A stretch of DNA of 64,000 bases from an uncultured Lachnoclostridium sp. (GTDB taxonomy: Bacteria; Bacillota; Clostridia; Lachnospirales; Lachnospiraceae), in assembly GCA_905212635.1 (NCBI GenBank), contig CAJMFH010000001.1, forward strand, positions 124,001 to 188,000, written 5' to 3'. Below the pieces are notes generated by a model that was not told the DNA's origin, ran no database searches, and worked only from the letters and a program-made list of their open reading frames with translations. The position numbers and the translations under genes are program-made. Of this stretch, positions 52,559 to 60,996 are shown in pieces (the first letter of the stretch is position 1; every line of letters begins with the position of its first letter).

Positions 52559-52576
52559 TGAAAAGTCCTCACTTTC

Positions 52577-53197
52577 CTATCTGTGTTTTACTATTCCATT
52601 TACAATTTCAATCCGGCCATTGGCAATATCGTCGATCGCCTGTGGCAAAATGTTCCACTCTGCCTGCTCCATCACTCGTTTTTGAAGGATTTCCGGAGTA
52701 TCATCATCTTGAACTTCCACTGCTTTCTGAACAATGATCGGACCACCATCGGCAATCTCATTGACAAAATGAACGGTCGCTCCCGTCACTTTGTTTCCTC
52801 TTGCCAGCACACTTTCATGCACTTTCAGTCCATAATACCCCGGACCACAGTGTGCCGGGATCAGTGACGGATGAATATTGATCATCCTGCCGGCATAATG
52901 AGATACGAGATTTTCCGGTAAAATAACCAGAAATCCTGCCAGTACGACCAATTCAATCCCATGTTTTTCCAGAAGCGTGATCATCGCCTCTCCGTATTCT
53001 TCTCTCGTAGAATAATCTTTCGGGATCACACATTGACTCTGGATACCGTTTTTCGCTGCACGCTCAAGAGCATAGGCTCCCGGTTTGTTGCTCACAACAA
53101 GTTCCAATGTCGTATTGGTGATCTTTCCTGCCGAAAGGCTGTCGATGATCGCCTGGAGATTCGTTCCTCCACCGGATACCAAAACTGCTATCTTCAT
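52577..53197 (-). CDS. purN: Phosphoribosylglycinamide formyltransferase
   Basis: PurN transfers a formyl group from 10-formyl-THF to GAR, step 3 of purine synthesis. The 206-residue product has VLVSGGGTNLQAIIDS, the catalytic NIHPSLIPA, and HFVNEIADGGPIIVQKAV. It is 13 bases downstream of purM and 18 upstream of purD. Confidence 0.96.
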   Translation of the reverse strand: MKIAVLVSGGGTNLQAIIDSLSAGKITNTTLELVVSNKPGAYALERAAKNGIQSQCVIPKDYSTREEYGEAMITLLEKHGIELVVLAGFLVILPENLVSHYAGRMINIHPSLIPAHCGPGYYGLKVHESVLARGNKVTGATVHFVNEIADGGPIIVQKAVEVQDDDTPEILQKRVMEQAEWNILPQAIDDIANGRIEIVNGIVKHR

Positions 53198-53210
53198 GCC
53201 ATCACCTCAA

Positions 53211-54236
53211 TTATAATAATGTGATACCTTTTTCGCCAGCTACGATCTCGCCCATGATATATGGCACTTCGCCTGCTGCACGAATGGCTTCTACGGTCTT
53301 ATCTACATCGTTTTTATCTACAGCTGTAAGCATTCCCACACCCATGTTATATGTATTGAACATTGCTGTCTCTTCAACATTTCCATCTTTTGCCAGCATT
53401 TCAAAAATTGGCGGAATAGCAAAACTGTCTTTTTTAATGTTTGCATGGGTTCCGTCGATCAGCATACGAGGAATGTTTTCATAGAATCCACCGCCTGTAA
53501 TGTGGCTGCATGCTTTGATCTTAACACCGGCTTCTTTAATTGCTTTCAGGGCTTTTACATAAATTTTTGTCGGGGTCAGAAGGGTCTCTCCGAGAGTACC
53601 GGAAAGAGATTCATAATGACGGCCAAGTGCCTCTGCATTCATGGAAAATACCTGACGCACCAGCGAATATCCGTTACTGTGAATACCGGAAGATGCCATA
53701 CCTACAAGAACATCCCCTGCTTTCAGTTCTTTTCCGGTAATCATGTCTTTGCGGTCTACCACGCCGACAGAAAATCCAGCCAGATCATACTCATCTACCG
53801 GATAGAATCCCGGCATCTCAGCGGTCTCTCCACCGATCAGAGCGGCTTCTGACTGACGGCATCCCTCGGCTACTCCGCTTACGATCTTTGCAATCTTTTC
53901 CGGTTCATTTTTTCCGCATGCAATATAATCAAGGAAAAATAATGGTTCACCACCGGCACAGGCAATATCATTTACACACATTGCCACACAATCGATTCCA
54001 ATGGAATCATGCTTGTCCAGAAGAAATGCGATCTTTAACTTCGTTCCCACGCCATCTGTACCGGAAACCAACGTAGGCTCTTCCATTCCCATAAATTTTT
54101 TCATGGAAAATGCACCGGAAAATCCTCCGATATCGGTCAAAACTTCTGGTCTCATTGTCGAAGCGATGTGCTCTTTCATCAAAGAAACTGCTTTGTATCC
54201 TGCTTCAATATCTACGCCTGCTTTCTTGTAATCCAT
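53211..54236 (-). CDS. purM: Phosphoribosylformylglycinamidine cyclo-ligase
   Basis: PurM closes the imidazole ring (AIR synthesis). The 341-residue product has the family blocks YKKAGVDIEAGY, LVSGTDGVGTKLKIAF, DCVAMCVNDIACAGGEPLFFLDY, GGETAEMPGFY and HITGGGFYENIPRM. The frame is open to 54269; the ATG at 54236 has AAGGAG six bases upstream and gives the normal start. It is led by a strong promoter (54309-54337). The leader shows no purine riboswitch. Confidence 0.97.
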   Translation of the reverse strand: MDYKKAGVDIEAGYKAVSLMKEHIASTMRPEVLTDIGGFSGAFSMKKFMGMEEPTLVSGTDGVGTKLKIAFLLDKHDSIGIDCVAMCVNDIACAGGEPLFFLDYIACGKNEPEKIAKIVSGVAEGCRQSEAALIGGETAEMPGFYPVDEYDLAGFSVGVVDRKDMITGKELKAGDVLVGMASSGIHSNGYSLVRQVFSMNAEALGRHYESLSGTLGETLLTPTKIYVKALKAIKEAGVKIKACSHITGGGFYENIPRMLIDGTHANIKKDSFAIPPIFEMLAKDGNVEETAMFNTYNMGVGMLTAVDKNDVDKTVEAIRAAGEVPYIMGEIVAGEKGITLL

Positions 54237-54308
54237 TTTTAACTCCTTCTCGCGCGAAAAATTGCGCATTGTATTAGTATTTGCGGTTTACGCATCAAAA
54301 TTACTTCT

Positions 54309-54337
54309 ATTATAGCATAGAACTCAGCGTCGGTCAA
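54309..54337 (-). promoter_or_regulatory. Sigma-A promoter for purM-purN-purD(-glyA)
   Basis: Minus-strand TTGACC (54332-54337), 17-base spacer, TATAAT (54309-54314). The start would be near 54302, giving a leader of about 65 bases. Confidence 0.85.
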
Positions 54338-54356
54338 AAGTTTGTTGCATTTTCTT

Positions 54357-54385
54357 TTGCATTTTTCCGTTATTTCTGTTACAAT
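54357..54385 (+). promoter_or_regulatory. Sigma-A promoter for the aldolase-like gene
   Basis: Plus-strand TTGCAT (54357-54362), 17-base spacer, TACAAT (54380-54385). It is back to back with the purM promoter, about 20 bases apart. The leader of about 95 bases holds a palindromic element. Confidence 0.8.
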
Positions 54386-54401
54386 TAGAATTGGTTTAAA
54401 G

Positions 54402-54451
54402 TGTAACGATTCAGGACACCCTTTCCGTACATTAAATCCTGACTAGTTACA
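54402..54451 (+). repeat. Two-step palindrome in the aldolase-gene leader
   Basis: TGTAAC (54402-54407) and TCAGGA (54411-54416) are mirrored by TCCTGA (54437-54442) and GTTACA (54446-54451), with a 3x3 internal loop and a 20-base apical loop. There is no T tract. It could be an RNA regulatory structure or a protein-binding site; no known riboswitch class is recognised. Confidence 0.55.
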
Positions 54452-54485
54452 TTTAAAAATACGTTCTTTGAAAGGAAAAGAGAAA

Positions 54486-55460
54486 ATGGAAAACAAAGGA
54501 ACAATTTTATCCTATCGTCCGGACATCCGGGTGGTAGATGCGACAATTCGCGATGGTGGACTGGTAAACGATTTTCGTTTTACCGATGAATTTGTGAAAA
54601 ATCTATACCAGGCTAACATCAAAGCCGGGGTTGACTATATGGAGTTCGGCTACAAAGCATCCAAAGATATTTTTGATGAAAAAGATTTTGGACCTTGGAA
54701 ATTCTGTAACGAGGAAGACATTCGCCGTATCGTCGGCGACAATGATTCCGATATGAAGATTGCCGTGATGGCAGATGTCGGAAGAACGGATTTCCGCCGT
54801 GATATCATTGATAAGAGCGACAGTGTGATTGATCTGATCCGTATTGCTACTTATATCAATACGATTCCGGCAGCGATCGAAATGATCGAATATTGTCATG
54901 ACAAAGGCTACGAAACCACGATCAATATCATGGCCATTTCCAATGACAACGATGCCGATATCGATGAAGCACTTGAGCTTTTCGGCCAGAGTCCGGTAGA
55001 CGGAATCTATATCGTAGACAGTTATGGTGCGATCTATCCGGAGCAGATGCGTAAACTTGCTGACAAGTATCTTGCGTTTGGTGAAAAGTACAATAAATTC
55101 ATCGGAATTCACGCACACAATAACCAGCAGCTTGCATTTGCCAATACCATCGAAGCATTGACCCGCGGCGTCAGCTATCTTGACGTAACGGTAAGCGGCA
55201 TGGGTCGTGGAGCCGGCAACTGCGCCAGTGAGATTCTTCTTGGCTTCCTGAAAAATCCAAAATACAACATTCTTCCAATCCTTGATATTTTGGAAAAAGA
55301 AATTGAGCCATTGAAAGAACAGGGTATTGTATGGGGCTATAACATTCCTTATCTTCTTACCGGACAGCTGAACCAGCATCCACGTACTGCGATTGCAGCT
55401 ACGAAGGAAAAAAGAACCGATTACCGTAATTTCTATGTAGAATTAGTGGATTACAAATAA
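54486..55460 (+). CDS. DRE-TIM metallolyase, aldolase catalytic domain-containing protein
   Basis: The 324-residue product resembles the aldolase half of the DRE-TIM family (4-hydroxy-2-oxovalerate aldolase, homocitrate and isopropylmalate synthase relatives). It has the metal motif DATIRDGGLVND (DRE-like), a central barrel with YIVDSYGAIYPEQM, GIHAHNNQQLAFAN with the HxH metal ligands, and TVSGMGRGAGNCASE. There is no C-terminal regulatory or dehydrogenase-binding domain of the classical types. Substrate is unknown. The frame is open to 54468; the ATG at 54486 has AAGGA nine bases upstream. It is a single-gene unit with its own promoter and terminator, divergent from purM. Confidence 0.82.
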   Translation: MENKGTILSYRPDIRVVDATIRDGGLVNDFRFTDEFVKNLYQANIKAGVDYMEFGYKASKDIFDEKDFGPWKFCNEEDIRRIVGDNDSDMKIAVMADVGRTDFRRDIIDKSDSVIDLIRIATYINTIPAAIEMIEYCHDKGYETTINIMAISNDNDADIDEALELFGQSPVDGIYIVDSYGAIYPEQMRKLADKYLAFGEKYNKFIGIHAHNNQQLAFANTIEALTRGVSYLDVTVSGMGRGAGNCASEILLGFLKNPKYNILPILDILEKEIEPLKEQGIVWGYNIPYLLTGQLNQHPRTAIAATKEKRTDYRNFYVELVDYK

Positions 55461-55492
55461 AAAAACGTGTGCCGGAAGACACACTTCACGAA

Positions 55493-55530
55493 AAAGCCGG
55501 ACTGACAGAAATTGTCAATCCGGCTTTTGT
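55493..55530. terminator. Bidirectional terminator between aldolase gene and scpB
   Basis: AAAGCCGGA pairs with TCCGGCTTT, with an inner TGACA/TGTCA stem and short loop. A tract on the left and T tract on the right let it work for the plus-strand gene (ends 55460) and for scpB on the minus strand (ends 55534). Confidence 0.88.
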
Positions 55531-55533
55531 TTT

Positions 55534-56199
55534 TTATTCTTCGTTCTCTTCCATCCAATTGGTAAAAGAAGCCTCTTCTGTTTCTTCTTCCGGTAAAAGT
55601 TCTTCCGGAAGTTCTCCCCCCGCCAGTTCTCCGGCTGCCATCTCACGCATTACTTCACGCTCTGCCTCCTCCTTAAAGTTGTCAATCGTTTCCTGATTGA
55701 GGATTGGCAGTTCTTCCAGAGATTCGATTCCAAAATACCGCAGGAACTCTTCCGTCGTGGCAAACAGGATCGGCCGTCCCGGTGCATCCAGTCTGCCGGC
55801 CTCACAGATCAGATTGTACTCGATCAATTTGTTGACCGCGTGATCACATTTGACCCCTCGTATTTTCTCAATTTCAATTCGGGTGATCGGCTGTTTATAT
55901 GCAATGATCGAAAGCGTCTCTAACATAACATCAGTCAATACATGCTTTTTCGGCACATGGGCAACCTTAATCAGATATTCATACATTTCCGGTTTTGTAC
56001 AGAGCTGAAAGGAGCCATCCAGCTCAATGATACGGATTCCCCGGTCCTCTTCCTCGTATCGTGTCATCATATTGCGGATCAGACGACGTATCGTATCTTC
56101 ATCATGTTCTACCGCAGCTGCGATCCGTTCCACCTCGACTGCTTCGCCCATTGTAAATAAAATGGCTTCAATGACTGCCTCTAATTCTTTTATACTCAC
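55534..56199 (-). CDS. scpB: Segregation and condensation protein B
   Basis: ScpB is a winged-helix kleisin partner of ScpA and SMC, needed for chromosome condensation. The 221-residue product has two winged-helix domains with LEAVIEAILFTMGEAV, ETLSIIAYKQPITRIEIEKIRGV and LDAPGRPILFATTEEFL, then an acidic tail. It is three bases downstream of scpA. Confidence 0.95.
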   Translation of the reverse strand: MSIKELEAVIEAILFTMGEAVEVERIAAAVEHDEDTIRRLIRNMMTRYEEEDRGIRIIELDGSFQLCTKPEMYEYLIKVAHVPKKHVLTDVMLETLSIIAYKQPITRIEIEKIRGVKCDHAVNKLIEYNLICEAGRLDAPGRPILFATTEEFLRYFGIESLEELPILNQETIDNFKEEAEREVMREMAAGELAGGELPEELLPEEETEEASFTNWMEENEE

Positions 56200-56202
56200 T
56201 TT

Positions 56203-56976
56203 TTATTCCTCGCTTTCCTTCCGCTTGTCCTCTTTTTCCCGATAGGTGATCAAAATATCATCAAATATATTTTCCTGCACGATCGTAAGTTTTCCCATCT
56301 TCATCATTTCCAGTATTCCCAGAAAGGTAACGATCACATATGTTTTTCCGGAACCATTTTCCAATAATTTCCGAAAACTGAAAGTCTTATGTTCTTTGGC
56401 ATAGGAATCCAGAAATACGATATGATCTTCCAGACTGATCTCTTCTTTCTCAATCTCTCCAAATTTGCTTCGGATCGGGTCAATCTTATCTACCTGTTTT
56501 TTCATGACCGAGTTAAAGATACCCTGTAATTTTGCCAGTGTGACATCACTGAGCAGATCTTCAATTGGGACATCTTCTTTGAAATCCTGAATCTCTTCCG
56601 GTATGCTCGGCTCCTTAAATACCATTCTGCCGGCATCCACCTGTCGGTCTTTCAGTTCGTATGACGCATATTTATACATTTTATATTCCAGAATCCGTTC
56701 TACCAGTTCCTGTCTTGGATCCTCAAATTCTTCCTCTTCTTCTTCCTCTGCCGGAAGGAGCATTTTCGACTTGATACGCACGAGCGTCGCCGCCATTACG
56801 AGAAATTCACTCATCACATCCATATCTTTCGTATCCATCTTGCTGACATAATCAAGATACTGTTCGGTAATTAAAACAATGGGAATATCATAAATATCCA
56901 CTTTGTTTTTTTCAATCAGATGCAGCAGCAGATCCAACGGTCCTTCAAAGACCTCTAATTTCACAGGTATTCCCAT
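56203..56976 (-). CDS. scpA: Segregation and condensation protein A
   Basis: ScpA is the kleisin that bridges the heads of the SMC dimer. The 257-residue product starts with KLEVFEGPLDLLLHLIEKNKVDIYDIPI, the standard N-terminus, and has a Glu-rich middle (AEEEEEEEFEDPRQEL) and a C-terminal winged helix with VIVTFLGILEMMKMG. It lies four bases after the phosphoesterase gene. Confidence 0.95.
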   Translation of the reverse strand: MGIPVKLEVFEGPLDLLLHLIEKNKVDIYDIPIVLITEQYLDYVSKMDTKDMDVMSEFLVMAATLVRIKSKMLLPAEEEEEEEFEDPRQELVERILEYKMYKYASYELKDRQVDAGRMVFKEPSIPEEIQDFKEDVPIEDLLSDVTLAKLQGIFNSVMKKQVDKIDPIRSKFGEIEKEEISLEDHIVFLDSYAKEHKTFSFRKLLENGSGKTYVIVTFLGILEMMKMGKLTIVQENIFDDILITYREKEDKRKESEE

Positions 56977-56980
56977 TGTT

Positions 56981-57865
56981 TCACTTCCTCTCTAATGATT
57001 TTTTCTTTCCCGGACAAAGTTCAAGCACCGTCACCTCCGGCCGGTTAAAAAAACGAAACGGCAGATGATGTGTTCCCAGTCCGCGGCTCACGAGCAGAAA
57101 CGTCTCGTTCTCTTTAAAAACGCCTTCGTAATATTTTGGAAATAATCGGAAATCCGGTCCGATCACGCCACCGAGAAACGGCAGGATCATAATCCCTCCA
57201 TGTAGATGCCCGGAAAGCACCAGATCCGGATTCCAGCTGTGATATAGCGGAAAATACGTCGGATTATGAGCAAGCAGGATTGCCACTTCGTCTTCCTTTT
57301 TTACCGGATGATCAAGCAGTTTTTCAATCTGCTCCGGTGTCGGAACTTCTTTTTCTCTTCCCCGATGATAGCATTCCAAGGGAAGATCCAATCCATAAAT
57401 CCGGAATTTTGTCGAATTTTTCTTCCATAACGCAGACTGGTTCCGCAGTACAGTTACCCCAATTTTTTCCAAATTCTGTAGGTATTTCCCATATTCCGGC
57501 ATGCGGATCTCATGATTGCCAACCGCATAATATACCGGTGCCAGTTCCAGCAGTCTGCTACATAAAGAAAGAGCGGACTCGCATCCCTCTCCTTCCTTTA
57601 CTGTCATGTCGCCTCCGATACAGATGAGATCCGGATGCCCTTCCTCTACCTGTCTCAAAAGTTTCTCATTTTCTTTTCCGTAAATCCAGCCATGCAGATC
57701 GGTCAGAAAAACCAGCCGCACCGGCTCTTTGCACGCCGCTTCCGGTAGAACCATTTCGTATTCACTGCGGCATTTTGCATTCATTTCAAAATTTGCAAGA
57801 TATCCATATACAAATAATCCAACTAAGAGTACCAGGATTCCCATTGCAAGCACATATCCTACCAA
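56981..57865 (-). CDS. Membrane-anchored metallophosphoesterase (YkuE/YaeI-like)
   Basis: Calcineurin-like phosphoesterase of unknown substrate. The 294-residue product has one N-terminal membrane helix (about 3-24), then the domain with metal motifs FLTDLHG, GGDMTV, GNHEIRM, LLAHNP and SGHLHGG. Relatives (YkuE, YaeI) act on phospholipid-type substrates. The start is probably the TTG at 57865 with GAGGGG upstream; later GTG and ATG starts at 57853 and 57844 are possible. It is 18 bases after nptA. Confidence 0.85.
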   Translation of the reverse strand: MVGYVLAMGILVLLVGLFVYGYLANFEMNAKCRSEYEMVLPEAACKEPVRLVFLTDLHGWIYGKENEKLLRQVEEGHPDLICIGGDMTVKEGEGCESALSLCSRLLELAPVYYAVGNHEIRMPEYGKYLQNLEKIGVTVLRNQSALWKKNSTKFRIYGLDLPLECYHRGREKEVPTPEQIEKLLDHPVKKEDEVAILLAHNPTYFPLYHSWNPDLVLSGHLHGGIMILPFLGGVIGPDFRLFPKYYEGVFKENETFLLVSRGLGTHHLPFRFFNRPEVTVLELCPGKKKSLERK

Positions 57866-57883
57866 AACTGCCCCTCTCTCTGC

Positions 57884-59521
57884 TTATACTTCTTCTTCGT
57901 CCTGCTCTGCAAACGCGATATTGACACCGTGATCTGCCACACGCTCCAGATTACTCAAAAGATCTGAAAAAATCATAGCGGCATGCGGTTCACATTTATT
58001 ATTTGCCAAACGGTTTACATGCTTTTTCTGGAACTTCTTTTCCATTTTATCGATCTCATCTTCCAGCTGCATGATTTCAATAGCATGTGTCTCATCTCCG
58101 GAAACAAATTTCTTAATTGAAAATTCCAGCAGCGTACATACCTTTTCGTATAATTCCATCAATTCATTGGTTGCCTTTTTGCTAAATTGCAGATCTGCTT
58201 TCCGCATCGTCTTTGCAAAATCAGCAATATTTTCTGCATGATCACCGATTCTCTCGATATCGTTGACAACATGGAACATCGCTCCCAGTTCCTTCCGGTC
58301 CTGAATCGGAAGGGACAGCTGGTTTGCCCGGACAAGATAATTAGAAATTTCTGTATTTAAGAAATCGATCACTTCCTCTTTCTTATACACTTCTTCCAAT
58401 GCCTTCTCGTCCTTTTCCATCAATGCTTTCATCGAACGTTTTAAGTTATTGACTGCCATCGTTCCCATGCGCTCTGTCTCATGGATTGCCTGAGGAAGCG
58501 CTGTCGTCACGTTAAAGATCGAATGATTGCCGATGTATTTAAGTTCCAGCCCATGTACTTCTTCGTCCTCACCCTTTACAAGCCATCGGGTCAGCTTGAT
58601 CAAATACTTGCTGAATGGGAACAGGATAATCACCTGGGAAATTTTCAATATGGAATTGATATTTGCCACGTCACGGCCGGCACGAAGACCGGTATCCGCG
58701 ATGGACGCCGTCAGTCCATGGATGGCACTGCGGATCGGATTTCCTGCCACCGCCAGAAGGATCATGACGATCACGGTTCCGATCACATTAAATGACAAAT
58801 GGATCAAGGCAGCTCTCTTTGCATCTTTGTTGCCGCCAAGGCTTGACAATACGGCAGAACCACAAGCCCCAATGTCACATCCCATAATGATATAATAACA
58901 AATATCCGGATGAATCAGTCCGGAAGACGCCAGTACGATCAAAATACCTACCGAAGCGGAGGCACTCTGCAAGATCGACGTCAACACAAAACCGATAAGC
59001 ACTGCCAAAAACGGATTGGTAACACTTCCAAATAAGGTCTTTACTGCGGCAAACTGATTCAGATGTTTCACCGACGAAGAAAGGGTGGACATTCCAAAAA
59101 ACAAAATACCAAAGCCCAGTACCACTTCGCCGATCCGCTTTGCCATCGGCTTTTTGATAAACATGACTAAGATCACACCGGCAATAATGAAAAATGGTGC
59201 AATCGCATCTAATTTAAACGAAATCAGCTGTCCGGTCACGGTCGTACCGATATTGGCACCCATGATCACACCGACAGACTGTGATAATTTCATAATACCA
59301 CTATTTACAAAACTGACTACCAGAACGGTCGTCGCGTTAGAAGACTGGATAATACCGGTAAATACAATACCGAGAAGAAGTCCCATAATCGAACTTTTTG
59401 TCAGCTTTTCAAGTACATCCCGCATCTTCTGGCCGGCTACTTTCTGCAATCCATCACTCATAAGATTCATTCCATACAAAAACAAACCGACACCGGCTAA
59501 AATAGACAATATTAATTCCAT
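57884..59521 (-). CDS. Na/Pi cotransporter family protein with PhoU-like domain
   Basis: The 545-residue product has an N-terminal Na/Pi-cotransporter domain with repeated QSSNATTVLVVSFVNSG and QSASASVGILIVLASSG motifs (about residues 1-310, several membrane helices) and a C-terminal PhoU-like helical domain (about 340-535). Such proteins move phosphate or sodium, or link phosphate status to regulation. Its start ATG at 59521 has AGAGGAAAACG. A possible promoter is 59572-59600. It heads the nptA-phosphoesterase-scpA-scpB group. Confidence 0.88.
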   Translation of the reverse strand: MELILSILAGVGLFLYGMNLMSDGLQKVAGQKMRDVLEKLTKSSIMGLLLGIVFTGIIQSSNATTVLVVSFVNSGIMKLSQSVGVIMGANIGTTVTGQLISFKLDAIAPFFIIAGVILVMFIKKPMAKRIGEVVLGFGILFFGMSTLSSSVKHLNQFAAVKTLFGSVTNPFLAVLIGFVLTSILQSASASVGILIVLASSGLIHPDICYYIIMGCDIGACGSAVLSSLGGNKDAKRAALIHLSFNVIGTVIVMILLAVAGNPIRSAIHGLTASIADTGLRAGRDVANINSILKISQVIILFPFSKYLIKLTRWLVKGEDEEVHGLELKYIGNHSIFNVTTALPQAIHETERMGTMAVNNLKRSMKALMEKDEKALEEVYKKEEVIDFLNTEISNYLVRANQLSLPIQDRKELGAMFHVVNDIERIGDHAENIADFAKTMRKADLQFSKKATNELMELYEKVCTLLEFSIKKFVSGDETHAIEIMQLEDEIDKMEKKFQKKHVNRLANNKCEPHAAMIFSDLLSNLERVADHGVNIAFAEQDEEEV

Positions 59522-59571
59522 CGTTTTCCTCTTTTCCGAATTTCATCTCTTTTTAATCGTCGTATACTTCT

Positions 59572-59600
59572 ACTTTAATATAATTTTGTCACAAATACAA
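59572..59600 (-). promoter_or_regulatory. Possible promoter for the Na/Pi cotransporter operon
   Basis: Minus-strand TTGTAT (59595-59600), 17-base spacer, TAAAGT (59572-59577). Moderate match. No clear terminator for the upstream regulator gene lies in this 86-base gap. Confidence 0.4.
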
Positions 59601-59607
59601 GAATTTT

Positions 59608-60996
59608 TTAAAATATTTCTTCACATAAAAGGGAGATTCCTCTCTTTATGCTCTCTGTATCAGGCACCGCAAACCCTAATAAAAACGCAGGTTTTCCTGT
59701 CGTTTCAGAGTTGTTGTAATATGCTGACAGCGGTCGCAGATAAATTTCTTTTTCTGCGGCTTCCCGTATCATCTGTTCTTCGCTTTTCTTCGTCCTCACT
59801 TCGGCAATCACATAAAGTCCGGCATAATCTCCATGTACCTTAACTTTTTCCGGATACTTCTGCAATTCGGACAGCATGACATCGTGCTTTTCCCGGTAAA
59901 TCTTCCGCATCCGGTTCAGATGTTTATCAAAATGACCTTCTGCCATAAAGGTGGTTACGATCTGCTGGTCGAGGCGGGAAACCGGACAGTTGTACGCGCC
60001 GCATTCCCGATGAAAAACCGATACCAGCTCTTTTGGAAGCACCATATACCCAAGCCGCAGCGCCGGCGTGATCACCTTAGAAAACGTACCGATGTAGATC
60101 ACCTTTCCTTCCGGATCCAGACTCTGCATCGCGGGAATCGGCCTTCCCTTATAACGGTACTCGCTGTCATGGTCATCTTCGATCAGATACCGTCCCTCTT
60201 CTTCCCTCGCCCATTTTAACAGACGCTGTCTCTCCGGTGCCGGCATTACCGTACCAAGCGGAAACTGGTGGGATGGTGTCAGATAACAGAGTCTGGTCTG
60301 CGCCCGGTCAAGTTGTTCCGGCGTAATATTTTCTTCCGAAATCTCCAGATTTACAATATCAAATCCATAGGAAGCAAAAATCTGCTTCGCCCTGACATAG
60401 CCCGGCTCTTCAAAGGCTATTTTCCCGCTCTTGCGGAAAAGTACGGAAAGGAGCTGCAAAAGATAACCAATCCCGGCTCCGATCACAATCTGGGAAAGTT
60501 CGCATTGTACCCCGCGCGACCGGTAAAGATATTTTGCCACCTGTCTGCGGAACGCCTCGTCTCCCTGTGCATTTCCGGAAGATAAAAACTCTTCCCGTTC
60601 CATCACATTTCTCGCGATAGAACGAAGCGTTGCATAAGGAAAATGACTACTGTCCACTTCATCCGGATTAAAATTGTATTTCCAGCAAACCGGTGTATGC
60701 TCGTCTTCCTGAAGCGGAATTTCTTTTTTTTGTCCATTATACTCTCTGATATATGTAATTTCACTGACATAATATCCTTTCTGTGGGACAGCATAAACAT
60801 ACCCTTCCGCCACCAGCTGTTCATAGGCGGTGTCCACCGGATTTCTGCTCACAAGAAGCGAGGCCGCCAGTTCTCTTGCCGAAGGTAATTTTTCCCGGTA
60901 AGAAAGGCGTCCCTGCATAATTTCTTTCTTTATATATTCATAAATCTGTTGGTATAACGGTTTCCCCGATTCATTGTCCAAAGAAAAGACCAGCAT
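59608..60996 (-). CDS. MocR/PdxR-type regulator (GntR HTH + aminotransferase fold)
   Basis: MocR proteins join a GntR winged helix to a PLP aminotransferase-like domain and control genes for vitamin B6, GABA or amino-acid metabolism. The 462-residue product has the HTH (PLYQQIYEYIKKEIMQG, LPSARELAASLLVSRNPV) and the PLP domain (IVIGAGIGYLLQLL, LIEDDHDSEYRY, and Lys in GTFSKVITPALRLGY). The start at 60996 lies inside the end of ribF (26-base overlap). The ribosome site is weak, so it may depend on ribF translation. Target genes cannot be told. Confidence 0.88.
   Translation of the reverse strand: MLVFSLDNESGKPLYQQIYEYIKKEIMQGRLSYREKLPSARELAASLLVSRNPVDTAYEQLVAEGYVYAVPQKGYYVSEITYIREYNGQKKEIPLQEDEHTPVCWKYNFNPDEVDSSHFPYATLRSIARNVMEREEFLSSGNAQGDEAFRRQVAKYLYRSRGVQCELSQIVIGAGIGYLLQLLSVLFRKSGKIAFEEPGYVRAKQIFASYGFDIVNLEISEENITPEQLDRAQTRLCYLTPSHQFPLGTVMPAPERQRLLKWAREEEGRYLIEDDHDSEYRYKGRPIPAMQSLDPEGKVIYIGTFSKVITPALRLGYMVLPKELVSVFHRECGAYNCPVSRLDQQIVTTFMAEGHFDKHLNRMRKIYREKHDVMLSELQKYPEKVKVHGDYAGLYVIAEVRTKKSEEQMIREAAEKEIYLRPLSAYYNNSETTGKPAFLLGFAVPDTESIKRGISLLCEEIF

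Noticed and set aside
54237..54308. Purine riboswitch before purM
   Set aside because: The leader is only about 65 bases and has only a short GCGC hairpin, with no three-way junction and no terminator.
54603..55379. Open frame of 258 codons on the minus strand
   Set aside because: Antisense to the aldolase gene, whose own motifs, promoter and terminator are clear.
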